Shown: positions 29,846 through 39,615, counted from the stretch's first letter. The stretch is 64,000 nucleotides of DNA from DASPPK01 sp964399235 (GCA_964399235.1 CAYNQC010000002.1:7599-71598); one strand, 5' to 3'. Translations and numbers: made by a program. Notes: generated by a model not told the origin, from the sequence alone.

Positions 29846-32200
29846 ATGCACAACCTAGCCACTGACCTGAGTACGATCTATAGTCTGGTCGATCAGGGTG
29901 GGGAGGATTTGCTGACCGACGAAGAGCGTGCCCAGCTCCCCGCCAAACGAGTCAAGGCCCGCAAACCCAAGTTCCAAGAAAATCTGGCAGAGGTCCTTGA
30001 CGATACGACGCTGGGGAATATCGCCGAGGATGTGGTGCTGGGCTACAACGAGGACGAGGCCAGCCGCCAGGATTGGCGAGCCAGGGAGAAATTGGGCATC
30101 CGGCTGCTGGGCATCAGTGAGAATGCGGATGGGTTGCCGGCCTTCGAGAATGCCTCGGTCGCTGTCCATCCCGGCCTGATCGAAGCCGTTATCCAATTCC
30201 AGGCCCGCGCTATCTCCGAGTTGTGGCCACCGGAAGGTCCGGCCAAAGCTTTCGTCGAGGGGCAAGCCGCCAACTATGAGCGGGAGCTGCAGGCTCAGCG
30301 CGTCGCCGACTACCTGAACTGGCTCTACACCTCCAGGATGCCGGGCGGGTACTTGAACCACGATCGCCTGCTGATGCGCCTGCCCTTATCAGGGTCGGTC
30401 TTCAAGAAAGTCTTCTACGACCCCCTGGCCCGCACCATCGTGTCGCGCTACGTCGCTGCTGAAGACCTGGTTATTCCCTATGGGGCCACTGACCTGCTGA
30501 CGGTCCCCCGCGCCACCCACATCATCCCCTACACCGAGACTGACCTGCGGCGCCTGATTGAAGCCGGGACGTATCGCGATATCGACATCGACACGCTGTC
30601 CTATCAGGACGAGAAGACCGAGCTGCAGCCGGAGCTGGATGCTGTCTCATCGACGAAGCCTACAGGCATCCGCCTCAAGAATGCCGGCCGGTTTGTGTTC
30701 CTGGAGCAGTCCGCCTTCCTGGATATCGACGGGGAGCCAGAGAATTCGCCCTATTTGGTGACGGTTGACCGCGACTCCATGCAGGTCTTCTCGATCTACC
30801 GGGATTGGCGCAAGGCCGACAAATACCGTACCCGGCGCCAGCGCTTCATCCACTACTACTTCTTGCCTGGCCTGGATGGATTTTACGGGCTGGGGCTGCT
30901 GCACATTCTTGGCCGGCTGGCCGAAGCGCTGTCTGGGAATCTTCGCGCCCTACTCGATTCTGCCACGCTGGCCAACCTACAAGGGGGCTTTCGCTCTGCC
31001 GACGTCAAGCTGCCGCGCGGGAATCGTGGCGAGGACTTGATGATCAGGCCGGGCGCCTGGCCGGCAGTGGAGGCGACGGTCGATGACCTCAACAAGCTGT
31101 TTTTCAAGATCCCCTACAAGGAACCCAGCCAGACCCTGTTCAACCTGCTCCAGTACCTCGACGAGGTGTTCCGGCGCATTGCCACCACGAGTACGGAGCT
31201 GGTCGGCGAAGGAACTAAGCCAGTCCCAGTGGGCACGACCCTGGCGCGCATCGAGCAGGGCCTTAAAGTCCAGTCTGGAATCCAGATCCGCTGCCATCAC
31301 GCCCAAGCTCAGGAGCTGGTGCTGGTTTGCGAGCTAACTTCGGAGACGCTGCCTGACGAGGGCTATTGCCGCGACGTGTTAAACACCACTCCCGACGTGT
31401 TCGCTGCAGATTTTGATGCTCGCGTAGACGTCAGGCCGGTCTCCGATCCTAATGCCATCACCTCGACCCAGCGGTTGGTGATCGCGCAGGCCACGGTCGA
31501 TATGGCCAACCAGTCCCCGGATATCGTGGATCGCCGGGAAGCCTATAAGCGGCTGATGGAGGCCATGCGTCAGCAGGACATCGAGCTGTTATTGCCCGAC
31601 AAGGCCAAAGTCGAGCGCATGGGGCCGATCGAGGAAAACATGGCGATGATGATCATGAAGCCCGTCAAGAGCTATCCTGATCAGGACCATACTGCGCACA
31701 TCGCGGTCCATCAGCCTTGGTTCATGGGCCTGGATACCGAGACTCAGACCCGCCTGCAGGGAGCCGCGATGGCCCACATGGCCGAGCACCAGGCCTGGAT
31801 GTACCAGATTCAGATGCAGCAGATGCTGGGTATCCAGCTCCCGGCCCCGGGGGAGGCCAGCCAGATGGATCCCCAGATGGAAAACCAGTTGGCGGCCATG
31901 GCGGCCCAGGCATCTCAGTTGATGGCACAGTATCAAGCCTCCCAGCCGCCGCCGGCCGACCCCAACGCGATCATTGCCGATGGCAAAGTCCAGGCAGAGC
32001 GGCAAAAGGCCGAGGCCGATATTCGCCGCAAGGATGCTCTGGCCAGCGCCTCAATGGCCCGCGACTCCGCCACTACCATCGCCAGGCTCAACCAGGATGC
32101 GGCCCAGCACGAGGCCAATTTACTGTCCAAATACATGAGCGCCGAGGCATCCAAAGCTTTGACACAAGCCCAGATCGATGCCAAGAGTAAGACTCAATGA
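29846..32200 (+). CDS. Portal protein
   Basis: 784 residues, start behind GGGGGGAG. Long, helix-rich and without signal; N-terminal FQARAISELWPPEGPAKAF, a central crown domain and a C-terminal Gln/Met-rich helical barrel (QMQQMLGIQL, QAAQASQLMAQYQASQ) typical of podovirus portals of this size. It forms the ring at the vertex through which the terminase pumps DNA. Position right after the terminase supports the call. Confidence 0.85.
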   Translation: MHNLATDLSTIYSLVDQGGEDLLTDEERAQLPAKRVKARKPKFQENLAEVLDDTTLGNIAEDVVLGYNEDEASRQDWRAREKLGIRLLGISENADGLPAFENASVAVHPGLIEAVIQFQARAISELWPPEGPAKAFVEGQAANYERELQAQRVADYLNWLYTSRMPGGYLNHDRLLMRLPLSGSVFKKVFYDPLARTIVSRYVAAEDLVIPYGATDLLTVPRATHIIPYTETDLRRLIEAGTYRDIDIDTLSYQDEKTELQPELDAVSSTKPTGIRLKNAGRFVFLEQSAFLDIDGEPENSPYLVTVDRDSMQVFSIYRDWRKADKYRTRRQRFIHYYFLPGLDGFYGLGLLHILGRLAEALSGNLRALLDSATLANLQGGFRSADVKLPRGNRGEDLMIRPGAWPAVEATVDDLNKLFFKIPYKEPSQTLFNLLQYLDEVFRRIATTSTELVGEGTKPVPVGTTLARIEQGLKVQSGIQIRCHHAQAQELVLVCELTSETLPDEGYCRDVLNTTPDVFAADFDARVDVRPVSDPNAITSTQRLVIAQATVDMANQSPDIVDRREAYKRLMEAMRQQDIELLLPDKAKVERMGPIEENMAMMIMKPVKSYPDQDHTAHIAVHQPWFMGLDTETQTRLQGAAMAHMAEHQAWMYQIQMQQMLGIQLPAPGEASQMDPQMENQLAAMAAQASQLMAQYQASQPPPADPNAIIADGKVQAERQKAEADIRRKDALASASMARDSATTIARLNQDAAQHEANLLSKYMSAEASKALTQAQIDAKSKTQ

Positions 32201-32391
32201 TCTCCGACTTTATGAGAGAGTTGGAACAAGTTTTGCGGTATGAGATGGAATCTCTGGCAAAGTCGACCGGGGTTGGATGTGCCCAAGACTGGGCAGATTA
32301 CAAATACCGGGTCGGAATAGTTACGGGTTACACGCGCGCGCTTGAAAAAGCCACGGACCTTTATCAGAAATATTTGAACGACGAGGATTAA
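32197..32391 (+). CDS. Small hypothetical protein after the portal
   Basis: 64 residues, ATG overlapping the portal stop. Helical, begins MISDFMRELEQVLRYEMESL. It fits the small unknown protein often found between portal and chaperone-like genes. Function unknown. Confidence 0.65.
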   Translation: MISDFMRELEQVLRYEMESLAKSTGVGCAQDWADYKYRVGIVTGYTRALEKATDLYQKYLNDED

Positions 32392-32392
32392 C

Positions 32393-32749
32393 ATGGCCTT
32401 AGTGAATTACGACTGGGTCCCGGAGCCAGTTGGGTTTAAGATGATTGTCAAACCGCCCCCCATCGAAGCGACCACGAAAGGTGGGATCATCCTGGTGGAC
32501 GAAAGCAAGCAGTACGCGGATACGGCGACGTTCTGTGGAGAGGTGGTCAGGCAGGGGCCGGACTGCTACAGGGACAAGGCCAGCCGCTGGTGCAACGTAG
32601 GGGACAAAGTCCTGTACGCCCGTCACCACGGTCAGGCAATCAAGGTGAAAACCCCGACGGGGGACTGGGAGAAGTTTGTTATCATCAACGACGATGATGT
32701 CAGGACAAAGCTAGACGATTTTGGCCAAGTCAAGATGTACTTAGAATAA
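32393..32749 (+). CDS. GroES-like co-chaperonin
   Basis: 118 residues with the GroES fold pattern: VKPPPIEATTKGGIILVDE (the mobile-loop region in the middle), a GEVVRQG strand and GDKVLYARHHGQAIK near the end, as in Cpn10 proteins. Phage GroES homologues adapt host GroEL to fold the major capsid protein, whose gene follows 2.3 kb later. The mobile loop is slightly longer than in GroES. Confidence 0.85.
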   Translation: MALVNYDWVPEPVGFKMIVKPPPIEATTKGGIILVDESKQYADTATFCGEVVRQGPDCYRDKASRWCNVGDKVLYARHHGQAIKVKTPTGDWEKFVIINDDDVRTKLDDFGQVKMYLE

Positions 32750-32817
32750 ACACTCGGGGCACCCCCCGGATCACGCTGTGAAGCGTCATGTAACACGACT
32801 ATGAGCATAGAAATTCT

Positions 32818-33696
32818 ATGGAACCCGATGAGTTAGACGAGAGCAACCTGGATGTTGAACAGCCAGAGTTAGCCCTTGAAGAAGAGGCTGATATCCTTGA
32901 AGAGCCCAAGCAGAAGACTGCTAAGGAACTCGAAAAGGAGCAGTACTCCAAGAATGTTCAGGATCGGATAGGCAAGGAAGTCTGGAAGCGAAAGGTTGCC
33001 GAAGAGGAGAGAACTCGGCTGGCAGCCCAGGTAGAGACGATGCGTGCCGACCTGGAGGCCCTCAAATCCCGTAGTGCGGAGGTCGACGCCCAGACCGCCG
33101 TGGGCACATTGCAGGATAAGCTGAGGGCCGCTCAGGCACGGTTGCGCAAGGCCAAGGAAGAAGGTGACATCGACGCTGAGCTGGAAGCCCAGACCGAGAT
33201 GACTGATTTGCATGTGGAGGCCAGGCTGACCAGTGAGCGCGCCCAGCGTGTCACCAAACAGCCTGAGCAGCCCGTGGTCCAGCGCCCCCAGGTGCCCGAT
33301 ACCAGTTCGCTGCCCCCAGGCATGCGGAAGTGGTTGGACAACAATCCCTGGTATCTTCAGGGTGAAAACAAGCGGGCGGCCATGCTGGCCAACGAGCTTG
33401 ATCAGGAACTGCGGTTGGAGGGCTTCGATCCTGCTGACCCAGATATGTACGATGAGCTGTCCAAGCGCCTACAAGCGGTATTCCCCAAGTCCAATTTCAT
33501 CAAGCCGATAACGGCTGAGAAGCGGTCACCTAAAGACCTCCCACCGCCCACGGGCGCGGGCAGTCAGGATGGGTCTCCCAAGGGTGCCGGCATCAAGCGC
33601 AAGCTGACCCAAGAGGATTTGGATGAAATGCGGTCCTATGGGATGGACCCGACCGACAAAGATAACCGCGTGGCATGGCTGAGGACGCACCAATGA
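32818..33696 (+). CDS. Probable scaffold protein
   Basis: 292 residues, very acidic N-terminus (DELDESNLDVEQPELALEEE), a long charged coiled-coil middle (KRKVAEEERTRLAAQ) and a polar end. Position between the GroES-like and capsid genes, acidic helical composition and lack of catalytic motifs fit an assembly scaffold that leaves the procapsid. Overlaps the next gene by 4 bases. Confidence 0.72.
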   Translation: MEPDELDESNLDVEQPELALEEEADILEEPKQKTAKELEKEQYSKNVQDRIGKEVWKRKVAEEERTRLAAQVETMRADLEALKSRSAEVDAQTAVGTLQDKLRAAQARLRKAKEEGDIDAELEAQTEMTDLHVEARLTSERAQRVTKQPEQPVVQRPQVPDTSSLPPGMRKWLDNNPWYLQGENKRAAMLANELDQELRLEGFDPADPDMYDELSKRLQAVFPKSNFIKPITAEKRSPKDLPPPTGAGSQDGSPKGAGIKRKLTQEDLDEMRSYGMDPTDKDNRVAWLRTHQ

Positions 33697-34463
33697 CAGT
33701 AGCAAAGAAAACCCCGTATAAGCCGGTTTTTAAGACGAAGGGGAAGGTTGTCGATCCCCCTCAGAAGCCTGCCGCTGCCGCCAAAGTGGTGACGGACCCA
33801 GTGGTGACGGAAGCCCCTATGCAGGCGATGCCGCTACCCCCTGTTGTGCAGGCCGTACAGCCTGAGCCAGAGCCTGTTTGCGAGCCGGAAATACCGGATC
33901 CCGTACCCTCCAACAAGCGGGCGCCGCTAGAGGTCAGCACTGACCTGTTGAGCGCCTTCACGCAAGCAGTAGAGGTCGATCCTCGCCTCACTCGGGAGCA
34001 GACCAGTCATGCCACTGTCGATATGGAGCAGTGGGCGGACGATTGGGCTCCAGAACCATTTACCTCGGCGCCACCCCCCAGGGAAGGAATGGAGCAACGC
34101 TGGGCTCGCTGCCGTTTGGGGCCGCATGACGATATCAAAAATATCCTCAAGAAGCGCCAGGCCGGCTGGGTCCCTCGCCCCGCTGATACGATCCCACCCG
34201 CCTATCAGGCGATGGTGACTCGCTTCGGCGATCAGGGTAACGTGATTGGTAACCACGATAGCATCCTCATGGAACGGCCGATCTTTATCGGTGAACGGAT
34301 GCGTGCGTTTATCCGCAAGAAAGGTGAGCGGCTGCATGCTAGTATTGCGGCTAACGTCCAAGAAAGCATGCCGCGCCAGCACGGGTCCAAGGGTGGCTCT
34401 GTGGAAGAATTCGAGATGAGTGTTACCGGGTCGCCGCCGAGGCGGCCACGAGTAGACGACTAA
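33693..34463 (+). CDS. Hypothetical head-region protein
   Basis: 256 residues from ATG 33693, overlapping the scaffold stop as ATGA. The first ~80 residues are Pro/Val/Lys-rich (disordered), then YQAMVTRFGDQGNVIGNHDSILMERPIFI near the C-terminus. No family recognised; placed between scaffold and a capsid-associated gene. Confidence 0.65.
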   Translation: MTVAKKTPYKPVFKTKGKVVDPPQKPAAAAKVVTDPVVTEAPMQAMPLPPVVQAVQPEPEPVCEPEIPDPVPSNKRAPLEVSTDLLSAFTQAVEVDPRLTREQTSHATVDMEQWADDWAPEPFTSAPPPREGMEQRWARCRLGPHDDIKNILKKRQAGWVPRPADTIPPAYQAMVTRFGDQGNVIGNHDSILMERPIFIGERMRAFIRKKGERLHASIAANVQESMPRQHGSKGGSVEEFEMSVTGSPPRRPRVDD

Positions 34464-34499
34464 TACTACCGATCGTCGTGAGACGAACTGGAGTGAAAT

Positions 34500-35081
34500 A
34501 TGGCTAATTTAAACGCACCTCGCGGGTTCAAGCCCGTGGGGACTATCCATGGGGGGACGGTCCAGCAAAATGCCTACACGATCGCCTCTACCTATGGATA
34601 CAACATTGCTCAAGGTGACCCCGTCATGGAGACGGGTACCGGCAGCAATATCCAACTTGCCGTAGGTACGGGCGGCACTCCAACTCCCGACGGGATCGGG
34701 GTCTTTGCCGGTTGCAGCTACGTTGATGCCAATGGCAAGCCAACTTTCAGCAAATACTGGCCTGCCGGCATTACTGCTACCGACATCGTAGCCATGGTCT
34801 GGGACGATCCTGACACCATCTTTGAGGTGCAGGCCGACTCTTGCGCGGCGAACGACGTCAAGGCACTGGCTGACTTCACGGCCGGCACCATGGATGCCGT
34901 CGCCAAGTTGAGCACGGCCTTCCTGAATGTGTCTGGGGCCACTGGTACCTCTGCCAAGACCTTCCGCATCGAGCGCATCGTAGATCGCCCGGACAATGCG
35001 GCTGGGGCCTACGCCAAGGTAGAAGTAATCTACGTAGAGCATGCTCGTAAGGGTGTGATCTCCGGCGCGGGAGGCATGTAA
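34500..35081 (+). CDS. Probable capsid decoration/head protein
   Basis: 193 residues, start behind GGAGTGAAAT. NAPRGFKPVGTIHGGTVQQNAYTIAS with GIGVFAGCSYVDANGKPTFSKYWPAG is a beta-rich head-protein pattern seen just before major capsid genes. No catalytic residues. It likely decorates or stabilises the shell. Confidence 0.7.
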   Translation: MANLNAPRGFKPVGTIHGGTVQQNAYTIASTYGYNIAQGDPVMETGTGSNIQLAVGTGGTPTPDGIGVFAGCSYVDANGKPTFSKYWPAGITATDIVAMVWDDPDTIFEVQADSCAANDVKALADFTAGTMDAVAKLSTAFLNVSGATGTSAKTFRIERIVDRPDNAAGAYAKVEVIYVEHARKGVISGAGGM

Positions 35082-35082
35082 C

Positions 35083-35985
35083 ATGGCAATGCAACGTAGT
35101 ACTTACCCCAAGAGCCTGGAGCCTGGCATCAATGCCGTCTGGGAATCCGCTGAGAAAGACTACCCCGATGACTGGGCTGGGCTTTACGAAGTTAAGACCT
35201 CTAATCGGGCCTGGGAAGAGCAGGTGCTCAGAGTCAGTCTGGGTATCGCGCCGATCCGCCAGGAAGGGACCGCATTCCACGAAGACGCCGGTGGCGAATT
35301 CTGGACCCAGCGGTATATCAATCTGACCGTCGGCCTGAAGTTCTCGCTGACCCAGGAAGCGCTAGAGGACAACCTGTACAAGGACCTCGCCGCGACCAAC
35401 TCCCGTGGTCTGTTGAGGGCTATGAAGGAAACCAAGGCCATCATGGCCTGCAAGTTCTTCAACGACGCCTTCACCACCACCATGGGCGATGGGGCAGCTT
35501 TCCTGTCAACCAGCCATCCGTTATGGGGCGGCGGGACTTGGAGCAACAAGCTGGCGACCCCAGCCGACCTCTCCGAAGCTTCCATCGAAGATTTGCTGGT
35601 GCAGATCAGCAATGCGGTCAGTGACCGTAATCTTCCCACCCCCGTCAATGCTAAGCAGCTCGTGGTTGGCACCGCCAACATCTTCGAGGCTGCCCGCATT
35701 CTGCGCTCGGTACAGCGTGTAGGGACCAACGAGAATGACATCAACGCCCTCAAGGCGCTGGGTATTTTCGGCAATGACCCCATCGTGCTGCGCCGTCTGT
35801 CAGATACGGATACGTTCTTCATCACCACGGATGCCCCCATGGGCCTGCAGCACTTTGTTCGCATCGGGCTCCAGAAGGGTGGTCAGGAAGACTTCAATAC
35901 TGGCAATTACGAGTACAAAGCTCGTGAGCGGTACTGCTTCGGCGGCACCAACCAGCGTTCCCTGTATGGTACTGAGGGTAACTAG
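35083..35985 (+). CDS. Major capsid protein
   Basis: 300 residues; an HK97-type capsid by size and context. Features: SNRAWEEQVLRVSLGIAPIRQEG, FHEDAGGEFWTQRYINLTVGLKFSLTQEALEDN (the N-arm and E-loop region) and a C-terminal RYCFGGTNQRSLYG. It forms the icosahedral shell, assisted by scaffold and the GroES-like protein upstream. An endonuclease gene follows 97 bases after its stop. Confidence 0.85.
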   Translation: MAMQRSTYPKSLEPGINAVWESAEKDYPDDWAGLYEVKTSNRAWEEQVLRVSLGIAPIRQEGTAFHEDAGGEFWTQRYINLTVGLKFSLTQEALEDNLYKDLAATNSRGLLRAMKETKAIMACKFFNDAFTTTMGDGAAFLSTSHPLWGGGTWSNKLATPADLSEASIEDLLVQISNAVSDRNLPTPVNAKQLVVGTANIFEAARILRSVQRVGTNENDINALKALGIFGNDPIVLRRLSDTDTFFITTDAPMGLQHFVRIGLQKGGQEDFNTGNYEYKARERYCFGGTNQRSLYGTEGN

Positions 35986-36082
35986 GTTATTGATTTTAAA
36001 GGGATTTTAGTTTAATACAGCGCTTTGTTGCGAGTAGGCAGTAATCAGGGTATGATAAAGGCTTCTAGCCGGAGATCGTGTC

Positions 36083-36865
36083 ATGCCCTGTTCTTACTGT
36101 GGTTTCGAGAAGGTTGCTGCTAAAGGTTTATGCGTTCGGTGCTATTGCCGGATGCGGTCAACCGGAAGCCCGGAGTACAAGCGGAAAGGGAGATCGCCGC
36201 TGCTGTGTAGTGTCGATGGATGCGAAAAGATTGTTCACGCCCAAGGGTTGTGCAACAACCATTACATGACGACAAAACGGCACGGAGATGTAGTTTCTCC
36301 CTTCGGATATGGAGAGCGACGGAAGCACCCGTTATATGAGAGTTGGGTATACCAAGGACGGATAAAGCTTGGCAGGGAGGATGCCTGGGCTGATTTTTGG
36401 AAGTTCGTCGACGATGTTGGCGAAAAACCGGCCGGCAAACACTGGCTCACAAGGATCGATGTACAGCGACCATGGGGTCCTGACAACTTTATCTGGGCTG
36501 CGCGCAAGGGCAGCACTACTCATCGGTCAGCGTATGTTAAAGCCTGGAGAGATGAAAATCTAGGCAAGGTTAAGAACACAGAGCTGAAACGGAATTTCGG
36601 GATCACGCTGGACGATTATATGCGAATGTATACCGAGCAGAATGGAGTCTGCGCGATTTGTGGCAGGAAGGGCGAGCCGGTAGGTACGCGAAAGACTACC
36701 AAGGACACGCTGGTCGTCGATCATTGTCATGTCCAGGGAGGCGTAAGAGGGCTATTATGTAGCTACTGCAATCTCGGTCTAGGGTATTTCTTTGATGGCA
36801 CGGATATCCTCAGAAAGGCCGCGCAGTATGTAGAGAGCCGTCAATTTCTGCCCAGTATTGGGTGA
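36083..36865 (+). CDS. Free-standing endonuclease VII-type (His-Me) endonuclease with zinc N-terminus
   Basis: 260 residues. N-terminus has CSYCGFE..CVRCYCR and CSVDGCEK..CNNHY zinc-like pairs; the C-terminal ~85 residues CAICGRKGE..LVVDHCHVQGGVRGLLCSYCNLGLGYF are the recombination endonuclease VII domain (DHCH core). Such genes act as intergenic homing endonucleases. It separates the capsid gene from the next structural gene and has its own GGAGATCGTG leader. Confidence 0.88.
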   Translation: MPCSYCGFEKVAAKGLCVRCYCRMRSTGSPEYKRKGRSPLLCSVDGCEKIVHAQGLCNNHYMTTKRHGDVVSPFGYGERRKHPLYESWVYQGRIKLGREDAWADFWKFVDDVGEKPAGKHWLTRIDVQRPWGPDNFIWAARKGSTTHRSAYVKAWRDENLGKVKNTELKRNFGITLDDYMRMYTEQNGVCAICGRKGEPVGTRKTTKDTLVVDHCHVQGGVRGLLCSYCNLGLGYFFDGTDILRKAAQYVESRQFLPSIG

Positions 36866-36883
36866 CCTGAATTGGAGTTTGAA

Positions 36884-37687
36884 ATGGCCAAAAATCATCT
36901 TTCCTCGTCTGTAAATAATTACATCGGCAGCGGGTACGACCAGGCTGTCTTCGCCGTCAATCGTCGCAAGGGTGTGCCCGTAGTCTTCCTGACCAAGGTT
37001 GATCTGGGCTCCCCGATCGCGGCCGACCTCAATGCCATTATCGCGGCGGCTGCCGGGTCTGGCGAACTCCCCAATAACAGCACCAAGACTTTCTCGGCTG
37101 CCACGACTGGGACTGGTTCTCCGTGCGACGACGCCGGCAAGCGCACCATCACCACAATCACCACTTCGACCGGTGAAACGGCGACGGTATGGCCCTTGGA
37201 TGTGCCACGCGCTTTGTCCTACAACGGCACTCACGGCAGCTCGGTGGTCTCCACGCGGGTCACCGTCACCGGCTACGACAAATACTTCGTCAAGATGAAG
37301 GAGCGCGTAACCCTGTCGGGCACCACCTCGGTCACCGTGGAAGGCACTAAAGCCTTTGCGTACATCGAAGCCGTGGAGCTTTACTCTGCCTCCGATACCA
37401 CTACCAATACCGGTATCAATGTCGGCTGGAAAGACGTGCTGGGTCTGCCTTATGTAGCGGCCGCCAAGTCCGATGTGGTGCGTGTCTACTTCAATGGGGT
37501 CCTGGATGACTCTGCGACCGTAGTTGCTGCTGACGCCACTGCGACCCAAACCATCAGTACTGGGGATGTCAGGGGTACTGTGGACACCAACAGCGCGGCC
37601 GATGGCTCTGCGGTGGTCGTGTACATGCATGTGGCCGATCCTGACTCTGCTGTAGGTATCCGGGGCATCGCCCAGTACGGAGGCTAG
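36884..37687 (+). CDS. Structural protein (head or tail tube type)
   Basis: 267 residues from ATG 36884 behind GGAG. Beta-rich, Thr/Ser/Val-rich with ITTITTSTGETATVWPLDVPRALSYNG and TDNSAADGSAVVVYMH-type strands. No motif; consistent with a virion protein by composition and location after the capsid gene. Confidence 0.6.
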   Translation: MAKNHLSSSVNNYIGSGYDQAVFAVNRRKGVPVVFLTKVDLGSPIAADLNAIIAAAAGSGELPNNSTKTFSAATTGTGSPCDDAGKRTITTITTSTGETATVWPLDVPRALSYNGTHGSSVVSTRVTVTGYDKYFVKMKERVTLSGTTSVTVEGTKAFAYIEAVELYSASDTTTNTGINVGWKDVLGLPYVAAAKSDVVRVYFNGVLDDSATVVAADATATQTISTGDVRGTVDTNSAADGSAVVVYMHVADPDSAVGIRGIAQYGG

Positions 37688-37689
37688 TC

Positions 37690-38316
37690 ATGATCAGCTA
37701 CCCGTTTGCACCCACGGCGCTCGATGCCGATGGGATTTGCGCGGCCCAGCAGCTAGTGGGCGCAGGCGATCTGCTGATCGATGGCGACTTAGCGGTTAGT
37801 GGAGTGGTGACGCTGGGCGAGCAGGCCCGGGTCACGCTGTATAGTGCGGCCGATCTGAGCCTGATCACCTTCACGGTGTATGGCACAACCAAGCATGGGA
37901 TTTCGATCTCTGAAGAGATTGCCGGACCAACTGCTGGCGCAACGGTCACCACCACCGCCAACTTCAAAACTATTACCGAGGTCGCGGCAGATGCCGCCGT
38001 CGGCAGCGATGTGACTGTCGGCAACAGCGACACCCTGGAGACTGGATGGGTCGCCCTGAATGGCTACTCGCCACTAAAGGGAATCTCGGTACAGCTAGGA
38101 AGTACCGCCAATCTCACCTACGAAGTGCAGTACGCCACTAGCTCGGTACAAACCGGCGACGACACCGGCGTGCTGGCGCTGGCGGACGGGGTACTGACCG
38201 GGAAGACCACCTCGGCCGGGCTGGTAGCGGCGATCCCCTGGTTTGCCATGCGATTAGCGATCACCTCCTTTGTGGCCGGCGGGGGGACCTTGCGGGTTAC
38301 GGAGTCGCCGGGATGA
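37690..38316 (+). CDS. Beta-rich structural protein
   Basis: 208 residues, Thr/Ala/Gly-rich beta pattern (GEQARVTLYSAADLSLITFTVYG), no signal or catalytic residues. Follows the previous structural gene with 2 bases spacing. Likely a minor head or tail component. Confidence 0.6.
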   Translation: MISYPFAPTALDADGICAAQQLVGAGDLLIDGDLAVSGVVTLGEQARVTLYSAADLSLITFTVYGTTKHGISISEEIAGPTAGATVTTTANFKTITEVAADAAVGSDVTVGNSDTLETGWVALNGYSPLKGISVQLGSTANLTYEVQYATSSVQTGDDTGVLALADGVLTGKTTSAGLVAAIPWFAMRLAITSFVAGGGTLRVTESPG

Positions 38317-38486
38317 GCGCCATTAGACGCAAGCTGGCCAGCTTACTGGCCTTCGACTTTCCCTACGGGATTTTCTATGGGGCGTCGTACATTAAGAAAC
38401 AGTCTAGCGATCTGGTGCGCGCGGATTCCACGAGGATCAAGGCAAACTCTACCGTGATTACGGTGGACAGGGTGACGGTGAAATAA
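38313..38486 (+). CDS. 57-residue basic protein
   Basis: ATG 38313 overlaps the upstream stop; the frame reads MSAIRRKLASLLAFDFPYGI and ends at a TAATG shared with the next gene. Basic N-terminus, beta C-terminal half with RIKANSTVITVDRVTVK. Tight coupling on both sides supports it as a real gene. Function unknown. Confidence 0.7.
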   Translation: MSAIRRKLASLLAFDFPYGIFYGASYIKKQSSDLVRADSTRIKANSTVITVDRVTVK

Positions 38487-39613
38487 TGGCTAAGCAAGTG
38501 ATTGGATTAGGGGCTGTCCCTGACGACGATACGGGCGATACGCTCGCCGCCGCCTTCGATAAAGTAAATGACAACTTCACCGAGGTGTACGCGGCTTATG
38601 CGCCGGTCGCCAAAGGCGTCACCAATGGCGATACCCACAACCACGTCGGCGGGGATGGGGCATCACTGATCGTCTCGGCGCTGACCTTTACCGCTACCGA
38701 CAAGATAGCGGGACGCTCAACAGCCGGCGCCGGGCTTGGTGAAGAGATCGCTTGTACCGCCGCTGGGCGAGCCTTGATTGACGATGCGGCTGCTTCGGAT
38801 CAGCGTACTACCCTGGGCTTGGGGACTGCCGCTCTATTGACCGCCACCGACTTGCCTTTGCTGGCAGGGCGGACAGGTGGGACCACGATTATCGGCGGGA
38901 CGGCCGCCGGTGATGCCCTCAACCTGCAGGGGACCAGTGGGAACGGGACTGCCGGTACCAACGCCATCAACCTGAAGGTTGGAAATAACGGCAATGCTAC
39001 CCCGCTGGCGATCGCCAACAATGGCACGGTCACCCTGACGAATGCCTCCATCGTGGCGGCCGCTCCAGCCCTGAAGATCATCGACTCCGATGCCGTGGAT
39101 GGAGATGCTGGGGTTAGTGTCTCGGCTAATTGCACCACGACTACAGCGGGGGCTGAGAATGTTGATGCAGCCTTCTCTCAACAAGTGGCAGGGTCGCCAT
39201 TTACATTCCTTAGCTCTGTAGCTGGCGGTCAGTTGGTGCTTGGTTATGGCGGCCAAACCGCCTATGCGGCCAAGCTGGCCCATGGGGTCCCGATAACTCC
39301 AGTCACGACCACAGCGGCGCCAGCCGCGACAGTCAGCGGCACCCACTTCACTAACGAAGGGGATGCGGATGGGGCGATTATCACCCTGCCGACGGCGAGC
39401 GCGGGACTTACCTTTACTGCTATCGTTCAGGCCGCTCAAGACCTTGCCATCATGGCCAACACCGGCGATACGATTCGGTGGGGGGCTGATGTGACGGCTG
39501 CTGCTGGAGGGATTCATGCGGCTACCGTCGGTAACGTTATCACCCTGGTGGCTATCAATGCCACAGAGTGGGTTGCTACCTCCATGATTGGCACCTGGGT
39601 CGTGGTTTCCTAG
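38486..39613 (+). CDS. Head-fibre/tail-fibre-like trimeric protein
   Basis: 375 residues. N-terminal VIGLGAVPDDDTGDTLAAAFDKVNDNFTEVYAA is a motif shared by many phage fibre and head-fibre proteins; then Gly/Thr/Ala-rich beta repeats and a C-terminal ATEWVATSMIGTWVVVS. Consistent with a surface appendage, possibly a head fibre given its place near the capsid genes. Confidence 0.7.
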   Translation: MAKQVIGLGAVPDDDTGDTLAAAFDKVNDNFTEVYAAYAPVAKGVTNGDTHNHVGGDGASLIVSALTFTATDKIAGRSTAGAGLGEEIACTAAGRALIDDAAASDQRTTLGLGTAALLTATDLPLLAGRTGGTTIIGGTAAGDALNLQGTSGNGTAGTNAINLKVGNNGNATPLAIANNGTVTLTNASIVAAAPALKIIDSDAVDGDAGVSVSANCTTTTAGAENVDAAFSQQVAGSPFTFLSSVAGGQLVLGYGGQTAYAAKLAHGVPITPVTTTAAPAATVSGTHFTNEGDADGAIITLPTASAGLTFTAIVQAAQDLAIMANTGDTIRWGADVTAAAGGIHAATVGNVITLVAINATEWVATSMIGTWVVVS

Positions 39614-39615
39614 CT

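Noticed and set aside
34509..35084. 191-codon minus-strand frame opposite the capsid-decoration gene
   Set aside because: Shadow frame; the + strand gene has a ribosome site and beta-rich head-protein sequence.
35986..36082. Second group I intron next to the endonuclease VII-type gene
   Set aside because: No R/S core elements, and the capsid gene ends with its own stop; the endonuclease gene looks free-standing.
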